10,163 bases of DNA, taken from positions 1 to 10,163 of the forward strand of contig DAOUWE010000011.1 in assembly GCA_030667285.1 (NCBI GenBank), given 5' to 3'. This document shows positions 5,870 to 10,163 of this stretch, piece after piece (position 1 is the stretch's first letter; each line of letters opens with the position of its first letter). The position numbers and the translations under genes are program-made. This DNA comes from Candidatus Shapirobacteria bacterium. Lineage in GTDB: Bacteria > Patescibacteriota > Microgenomatia > UBA12405 > JAUWLS01. The notes under the pieces are model-generated. The model saw only the letters and a list, made by a program, of their open reading frames with translations, ran no database searches and was not told the origin of the DNA.

Positions 5870-6926
5870 TAGAATCTGTTTTTTCTTCTAAGTTTTGGCC
5901 GATAGTAAGGATAATGTCGTAATTGGCATCTTCTTCAATTTCGGCAGATAAGGTGGCAGGGTAGATTTCTTCCAGAGCCTCTTGAATAAAAGTGGCTGTA
6001 ACTAAATAATCCTCTTTGCAAGAAACAGTGTTTTCATCTGATTTTTGGGAAGCATTGCCGGTCGTGGTATCTTCGAAATCCAGATCACCAAGATCAGAGG
6101 CTAGAACGGCGGCTAAACCGGAAACAGAAGTGGCATTTTCAACTCTGATTTTTGCTTCGTAAAGAATTTCCGGAGCAGTGGTGGGAGTGGAGATAAGTTC
6201 CGGAGCAGTGGTGGGAGCGGTTTCGACTACAGGCTCTTCCGTTTTTTCGGAAGCAGGCTTGGAGAATGGCTTGAACAAGAAGAGGGCAAGGACAGCAACC
6301 GTGACCAGTGCAGAGATAGTGGCTAAAATAAATATTTTTTTCTTGGGAAATTTATCTTCCTGATTGGCGGCTAGGATTTTGAAGGCTTCTTCTGATTCTT
6401 CGGTTTCGGCAGGCTTTTCGGTCTCGATCGGTTCTTCGGTCTCGATCGGTTCTTTGGTCTCGGTTGATTCATCAGTTTTGATCGGCTCCTTGTCTTTGAT
6501 TGTCTCTTCGGTTTTGACGGATTCTTCGGTCTCGATCGGCCCCTTGTCCTCGATTGGTTCTTCGATTTTGTCATCTTTTTCAGGAATTATTACAGGGGTT
6601 GGTTTCGATTTTTTTTGGACAGGCATGGTTTTTGATTTAATTTTTATTGATTGCTTCTCGAGTTTTAAAAGAGTGCCTAAAACGGGTAAAGGTAGGTCTT
6701 TTGAAAATTTTAATTTTTGAGCAATGCTTTCACTGGTAAAATCAACTATATGCAATTTACTGTCCCCTTTCAAGTCCGGCAAATAACCGCTTTGAAAAAA
6801 AACTTTGTCTAGAGGGCCGGTATCAAAAAACATTTTGATCTTGTTGACGGTTGATTGGATTTTGGGAGATGGACCGTTTTTGAGTTCTGAGGCATAGACC
6901 TGGGATTGGTATCCGGTTAAAACCAA
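5817..6926 (-). CDS. 3' part of an interrupted actin-like/LytR_C membrane protein
   Basis: This 369-residue frame probably continues the upstream 152-residue gene, since both are in the same frame and separated only by a TAG and 21 sense codons. In order: residues 1-95 look like the second half of a PilM-type actin-fold ATPase; 115-180 are an acidic Pro-Ile-Glu-Thr repeat; 197-218 are one membrane helix after Lys-Lys-Lys; 230-255 are a Pro/Thr linker with TAPEL/TAPEI repeats; 256-345 resemble the LytR C-terminal domain (VENATSVSGLAAVL at the start, an ILTIGQ strand at the end); 346-369 are an acidic tail. The order predicts a cytoplasmic N-terminal part and an outside LytR_C domain. The start given is TTG at 6926, the first usual start codon after the stop. 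It is weak and may not be used if the protein is made by readthrough or if the TAG is an error. Confidence 0.7.
   Translation of the reverse strand: MVLTGYQSQVYASELKNGPSPKIQSTVNKIKMFFDTGPLDKVFFQSGYLPDLKGDSKLHIVDFTSESIAQKLKFSKDLPLPVLGTLLKLEKQSIKIKSKTMPVQKKSKPTPVIIPEKDDKIEEPIEDKGPIETEESVKTEETIKDKEPIKTDESTETKEPIETEEPIETEKPAETEESEEAFKILAANQEDKFPKKKIFILATISALVTVAVLALFLFKPFSKPASEKTEEPVVETAPTTAPELISTPTTAPEILYEAKIRVENATSVSGLAAVLASDLGDLDFEDTTTGNASQKSDENTVSCKEDYLVTATFIQEALEEIYPATLSAEIEEDANYDIILTIGQNLEEKTDSNEEEETETETEDQESEE
6168..6217 (-). repeat. Short tandem repeat encoding TAPE-type linker
   Basis: A 20-base sequence beginning TTCCGGAGCAG on the plus strand occurs at 6168-6187 and again, identical, at 6198-6217, a period of 30 bases. 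It encodes two copies of a Thr-Ala-Pro-Glu motif in the Pro/Thr linker between the membrane helix and the LytR_C domain. Such repeats probably change linker length by slippage or recombination. Confidence 0.8.
6387..6566 (-). repeat. Degenerate 18-base repeats encoding an acidic linker
   Basis: Within the interrupted membrane-protein gene, units of about 18 bases built on GAACCGATCGAGACCGA (minus strand) recur with drift and encode variants of the hexapeptide Glu-Pro-Ile-Glu-Thr-Glu. At least two neighbouring copies are identical at DNA level (around 6420-6450) and others differ at several bases. The encoded segment (residues 121-180) is disordered and strongly acidic, lying just before the membrane helix on the cytoplasmic side. 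Confidence 0.8.
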
Positions 6927-6989
6927 TGTCTTTATCTTGTTCAGACCAAAAAGAACAATGAATGGCTTGGAGTCAAGGCGAGAAAATAC

Positions 6990-6992
6990 CTA
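6990..6992 (-). other. In-frame TAG stop interrupting the actin-like membrane-protein gene
   Basis: The TAG ends the 152-residue frame, but the same frame stays open from 6989 down to 5819. The 21 codons after the stop (VFSRLDSKPFIVLFGLNKIK, then Thr) join the downstream protein and resemble the middle of a PilM-like fold. The distance from the ATG at 7448 to the TTG at 6926 is 522 bases, exactly 174 codons, so no frameshift is involved. Possible causes are a recent nonsense mutation, a single-base sequence error, or readthrough. Confidence 0.85.
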
Positions 6993-7448
6993 GACAAGAG
7001 AGGAAGAAATTAAGTCAAAGCCCAGGGTTTTTACGTCGAGTTTCTGAAGATTTTTCTGAATATTATCCAGCTTGGTTTGATTGATGGCAGTAACGCGAAT
7101 AACTGTTTTATCTGCTTTTTTATGAAAATCGTATTGAAAATAAGGATTGTCTATATCGAAGGAAAATGAGTTTTTGGCGATGTCGATCACCTCTTTTTTG
7201 CTTATTTTTTCAGCAGGGGCGTCGTAAACAAAAGATTGTTGGCCGGAAAGAGGTTCAGAAATGAGAATAGATACCTTTTTTACCTTATTTTCCCGAAAGA
7301 AAACAGATAAGGATTTTAGATCTTCAGGCTTTTTGTCAGAATCTATTTTTAGGTTAAAAGAGGTGGTGGTTGGTTTTTTTGCAAGAAGAAAAACCGAAAG
7401 GGACCCTTCCTTAATCCAGACAATGGCTTTTTTCCCAAAAAACAGCAT
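6990..7448 (-). CDS. 5' part of an interrupted PilM-like actin-fold protein
   Basis: The 152 residues begin MLFFGKKAIVWIKEGSLSVF, like the first beta hairpin of the actin/Hsp70 fold in PilM-type proteins (a conserved small strand, then a self-recognition loop). Residues 45-75 hold an alternating helix and strand (VKKVSILISE), and 83-120 resemble the pilM 1C subdomain with an acidic/aromatic patch. The protein stops at LISSSLV, in the middle of the expected fold, where a TAG interrupts a frame that continues for another 390 codons. As written, it is too short to bind nucleotide alone. The ATG at 7448-7446 follows rpsG by 53 bases and has no Shine-Dalgarno site. PilM proteins are cytoplasmic partners of type IV pilus inner-membrane proteins; here the fused membrane and LytR_C parts suggest an envelope role instead. 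The family call is by pattern only. Confidence 0.7.
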   Translation of the reverse strand: MLFFGKKAIVWIKEGSLSVFLLAKKPTTTSFNLKIDSDKKPEDLKSLSVFFRENKVKKVSILISEPLSGQQSFVYDAPAEKISKKEVIDIAKNSFSFDIDNPYFQYDFHKKADKTVIRVTAINQTKLDNIQKNLQKLDVKTLGFDLISSSLV

Positions 7449-7501
7449 AGGTTTTTTATTTTAGTTTAGTGGATTTTTGGAGGTTTGGGAAGGGGTTGTG
7501 A

Positions 7502-7981
7502 TTACCAGCGCAGATGAGCAAAGGCCTTATTGGCTTCGGCGATTTTTTCAATTTCTTGACGTTTTTGAATGGTAACTCCTTCGTTTTTGTGAGTATCTAT
7601 GATTTCTGAGGCCAGTTTTTCGGCAAAACTATGATACTGGCTGTTGGATTTTTTGCGAGAAAAATTAATTAACCAACGAATGGCCAAGCTTAGTTGTCGA
7701 GCTCCACTGACCGGCACGGGGACTTGATAGGAGGCACCGCCAATTCTCCTGGTTTTAACCTCAACTTTGGGCTTAATATTGTCCAGGGCTTGTTCAAAAA
7801 TAATCAAGGGATCTTTTTTTGTTTCTTTCTTGACGATTTCAAAAGCTTTGTAGACTTGTTTTTGAGTAATGGATTTTTTGCCATCTCTCATCGATCTGTT
7901 AATAAGCTGACTAACCAGAACTGAACCGTATACGGGATCCGGTAAAATGATTCTTTTTTTGACTCTTCCTTTTCTAGGCAT
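7502..7981 (-). CDS. rpsG: 30S ribosomal protein S7
   Basis: This 159-residue protein is ribosomal protein S7 (uS7), which organises the 3' domain of 16S rRNA and lines the E site in the small-subunit head. Family features run from end to end: MPRKGRVKKR and LPDPVYGSVLVSQLIN at the start, DGKKS at 33-37, the segment IGGASYQVPVPV (about 79-90), and the C-terminal EANKAFAHLRW. Length is close to the usual 156. The ATG at 7981-7979 is 20 bases after the rpsL stop. That gap is A-rich and has no Shine-Dalgarno site. In E. coli, S7 represses str-operon translation at the rpsL-rpsG gap; this short gap shows no obvious structure for that. Downstream, instead of fusA, comes the envelope-protein block. 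Confidence 0.97.
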   Translation of the reverse strand: MPRKGRVKKRIILPDPVYGSVLVSQLINRSMRDGKKSITQKQVYKAFEIVKKETKKDPLIIFEQALDNIKPKVEVKTRRIGGASYQVPVPVSGARQLSLAIRWLINFSRKKSNSQYHSFAEKLASEIIDTHKNEGVTIQKRQEIEKIAEANKAFAHLRW

Positions 7982-8001
7982 TTTTTTAGTTTTTGTGTTT
8001 T

Positions 8002-8487
8002 TTAAGTTGTGGCAGGGGCTGAATTGTCCGGAGCCTTTTTGTCATCGGTAGCGACAGTTGGTTTTTCAGAACTTGCCTTAGCTCCTTTTTTAGTACCGTA
8101 TTTACTGCGAGATTGTTGGCGACCTTCAACTCCTCCGGCATCATATGGTCCACGAACGATACGATAGCGAATACCGGGAAGATCTCTAACACGACCACCG
8201 CGGATTAAAACGATGCCGTGTTCAGACAGGTTGTGGCCGACGCCCGGAATGTAAGCTGTAACCTCTCTTTTGTTGGAAAGGCGAACTTTGGCGACCTTCC
8301 TTAAAGCAGAATGTGGTTTTTTGGGAGTCATGGTTTTAACCACAGTAATAACACCCCTCTTGAAAGAGCTATTATCCTTGGTCATTTTGCTCTTTAGGTT
8401 GTTAAGATTGTCTCTTAAGGCGGCTGTTTTGACTTTCTTTGAGCGAGTTTTTCTTTTTTTTCGTACTAGTTGATTAAAGGTAGGCAT
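8002..8487 (-). CDS. rpsL: 30S ribosomal protein S12
   Basis: This 161-residue protein is ribosomal protein S12 (uS12), which touches the decoding centre and controls accuracy. MPTFNQLVRK opens it; TPKKPHSALRKVAKVRL (54-70), GHNLSEH (84-90) and SRSKYGTKK near the end are family signatures. The segment at residues 25-42 is longer than in E. coli but the same length as in Bacillus S12. Lys56 aligns with E. coli Lys43 (counting the Met). Arg101 in GGRVRDLPG replaces Lys88, matching a substitution that gives streptomycin resistance elsewhere. Asp102, the usual methylthiolation target, is present. His59 replaces a usual Asn. A 26-residue Ala/Thr/Pro/Ser tail (136-161) follows the normal end. The ATG is three bases after the rpoC stop, so the two genes are tightly linked. 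Confidence 0.97.
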   Translation of the reverse strand: MPTFNQLVRKKRKTRSKKVKTAALRDNLNNLKSKMTKDNSSFKRGVITVVKTMTPKKPHSALRKVAKVRLSNKREVTAYIPGVGHNLSEHGIVLIRGGRVRDLPGIRYRIVRGPYDAGGVEGRQQSRSKYGTKKGAKASSEKPTVATDDKKAPDNSAPATT

Positions 8488-8490
8488 TAT

Positions 8491-10163
8491 TTAATTGACG
8501 TCAATCTTTACTCTGTCTTTACTTGTAGGAACAAGACGTCCGATAATAACATTTTCTTTCATACCTATCAAATTATCTTTCTTCCCTAGCAGGCAGAATT
8601 CGGTTAAACGACTGGTTGTTTCCTGGAAGGAAGCGGCAGAAAGCCAAGAGCTGGTGCTGAGGGCGGCTCGAATTAGACCCAAAAGTGTTTCTTTTCCTCT
8701 GGCGATATTTTTTCCTTTGGCTTTTAGTTTTTTGTTGGCCGAATCCAGAACCGGTTTTTCAACGTGTTCACCGTACAAAAAGTCAGAGTCTCCAGGATTG
8801 CTGATTTTGATCTTTCCACTCATTTCCCTAACTAGGACTTCAAAATGTTTGTCGTTGATGGAAATACCCTGTGATTCGTAAACGGCTTGTACTTCTTCGA
8901 TTAAATAAACTTGGGCGGCTTCAAGGCCTCGAACGCTTAATATCTCTCGAAGATCAAGACTGCCTGAACAAAGCTGAGTTCCAGGACCAACCAGGTCTTT
9001 GTCTTTTAGTTTTATGGTGGCAGTTGAAGGAAGAATATAGGTGACGGTTTTTTTCTCCTTGTCTTGACTGGTTATGGTTATTTCGTGTCCATTTTCGGTT
9101 TCTTTAACACGGGCCTTGCCAGCGATTTCTGAAAGAGGAGAGGGGATTTTCGGAGTGCGAATTTCTAATAATTCCTGAACACGAGGAAGTCCCTGAGTAA
9201 CGTCGAGACCGACGACACCGCCGATGTGTTTGGTTCTCATGGTAAGTTGTGTACCAGGTTCGCCAACAGATTGAGCGGCGACGACACCGACAGGGACACC
9301 TATTTTAACCTCTTCGTGAGTTGCAAGATCACTGCCGTAACACTTACTGCAGACTCCATATTGAGTTTTACAATAGAGGGGTGAATAAACCTTGACCTCT
9401 TGAATATCGTTGTTGAGAATAATATCGACGATTTCTTCGTTTATTAGGCTCTTTTTCTTAACCAAAACTTTTTTACCTTTATTTATTTGCTCAGCTAAAG
9501 TTCGACCAAAAATTCTTCTGGCGAAATATTTGGCTCTTTTGAGATCGTTTTTGCTGATAGTTATGAAGCGAGTTGTACGACAATCTTTTTCTCTGACAAT
9601 GGAAGAATGTGAAGCATCTACCAAACGACGAGTGAGATAACCTGCATCTGCGGTTTTAAGAGCGGTATCGATAAGACCTTTTCTGGTACCACGACTGCCG
9701 GTTACGTATTCGAAAACAGATAATCCTTCTCTAAAGTTTGACTTGGTAGGAAGTGGAACAATGCGACCGAGCGGATCGACCATTAGACCCCTCATTCCGG
9801 AAAGCTGTTTGATCTGGTCGCGAGAGACACGCTTGATGCCGGAACCGCTAATCATTTTTATGGCTGAATCAGGTGACAAAAGGGCCCAGGTTTTCTCTGC
9901 AATCTCTTCCGTGATTTCCATCCATATGTTTTGAATAAGGCGGGTTTTTTCGTCATTAGTTATTAATCCAAATTTGAAGTTTTCTTCGATTTGGAGAGCT
10001 TTCTTGTTAGTTTCTTCAATGATTTTGTTTTTTTCGGGTAAATATCCACAATCGACCATGGAAATGGAAATACCGGAAAGGGTGAAGCCGTAAAAACCAG
10101 TGTTTTTAAGAGCATTGATTAGCTTAACGGTCACTTTTTGACCGTGATCATGAAGTGTGTCCA
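8491..10163 (-). CDS. rpoC: DNA-directed RNA polymerase subunit beta', C-terminal part
   Basis: The frame is open to the window edge, so this is the 3' part (about 557 codons) of a gene usually near 1,200 codons or more; the true start lies outside. The internal GTG at 10134 is not a start. Visible parts in order (counting from 10134): a Gly-Ile-Ser-Ile segment (21-24); the bridge helix near 141-172 with RKGLIDTALKTADAGYLTRR; a zinc site with Cys185, Cys255, Cys262 and Cys265; the trigger loop AAQSVGEPGTQLTMRTKHIG; DVTQGLPRVQELLE; and the C-terminal signature AASFQETT through MKENVIIGRL. There is no large insertion inside the trigger loop as in E. coli. Odd residues are Lys302 in the trigger loop (usually Phe) and YVTGSRGT at the bridge helix start (usually YFISTHGA). 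The TAA stop is three bases before rpsL. Confidence 0.97.
   Translation of the reverse strand, partial: DTLHDHGQKVTVKLINALKNTGFYGFTLSGISISMVDCGYLPEKNKIIEETNKKALQIEENFKFGLITNDEKTRLIQNIWMEITEEIAEKTWALLSPDSAIKMISGSGIKRVSRDQIKQLSGMRGLMVDPLGRIVPLPTKSNFREGLSVFEYVTGSRGTRKGLIDTALKTADAGYLTRRLVDASHSSIVREKDCRTTRFITISKNDLKRAKYFARRIFGRTLAEQINKGKKVLVKKKSLINEEIVDIILNNDIQEVKVYSPLYCKTQYGVCSKCYGSDLATHEEVKIGVPVGVVAAQSVGEPGTQLTMRTKHIGGVVGLDVTQGLPRVQELLEIRTPKIPSPLSEIAGKARVKETENGHEITITSQDKEKKTVTYILPSTATIKLKDKDLVGPGTQLCSGSLDLREILSVRGLEAAQVYLIEEVQAVYESQGISINDKHFEVLVREMSGKIKISNPGDSDFLYGEHVEKPVLDSANKKLKAKGKNIARGKETLLGLIRAALSTSSWLSAASFQETTSRLTEFCLLGKKDNLIGMKENVIIGRLVPTSKDRVKIDVN

Noticed and set aside
6371..6574. Arg/Lys-rich minus-strand frame inside the acidic repeat
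   Set aside because: It is the shifted reading of the repeat that encodes the acidic linker; repeats keep several frames open by their period.
6364..6720. Ser/Val-rich plus-strand frame opposite the acidic repeat
   Set aside because: It is an antisense shadow of the same repeat, with no start signal or protein-like features.
6990..6992. TAG reassigned to an amino acid
   Set aside because: rplD ends at TAG where the protein should end, and no other in-frame TAG occurs in the conserved genes.
7986..8198. Seventy-codon minus-strand frame within rpsL
   Set aside because: It lies wholly within the clearly conserved S12 gene in another frame.
8362..8415. Extra segment in S12 (residues about 25-42) relative to E. 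coli
   Set aside because: Bacillus-type S12 has a segment of the same length at the same place, so it is a known family variant.

Overview
This window is a bacterial str/S10 ribosomal-protein region in which every convincing gene lies on the minus strand. In transcription order (right to left) it holds rpoC (3' part only), rpsL, rpsG, an interrupted membrane-protein gene, a small membrane-protein gene, fusA, tuf, rpsJ, rplC, rplD, rplW, and what is probably the first ten codons of rplB. The plus strand shows no believable gene, and no stretch over 300 bases lacks a gene. There are no RNA genes, mobile elements or CRISPR arrays.

The sequence looks AT-rich by eye. The proteins are compact and lysine-rich, Shine-Dalgarno sites are almost absent, and EF-Tu has an unusual switch I. 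Together with a PilM-like/LytR_C gene inside the str cluster, this suggests a Candidate Phyla Radiation (Patescibacteria) bacterium, perhaps of the Microgenomates group. That placement is inference from gene style, not from a tree. The normal genetic code fits: TGA ends rplW and fusA, and TAG ends rplD.

Region by region: 8491-10163 is the C-terminal part of RNA polymerase beta' (bridge helix, second zinc site, trigger loop). 7502-8487 holds S12 and S7. 5567-7448 is an accessory block. It appears to encode one long envelope protein (cytoplasmic actin-like ATPase half, acidic repeat linker, one membrane helix, outside LytR_C domain), cut by an in-frame TAG at 6990-6992. A 100-residue membrane protein follows and overlaps its end by 53 bases. 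2087-5470 holds EF-G and EF-Tu. 1757-2068 is S10, and 1-1697 is L3, L4, L23 and the start of L2.

Two intrinsic-terminator-like hairpins sit only 10-12 bases before the start codons of fusA and rplC, so they may work as attenuators or as transcript boundaries. tuf has a plausible promoter of its own and the only strong Shine-Dalgarno site. The most notable observations are the in-frame stop, the EF-Tu switch I change, an S12 residue matching a known streptomycin-resistance substitution, and unusual residues in the RNA polymerase bridge helix and trigger loop.
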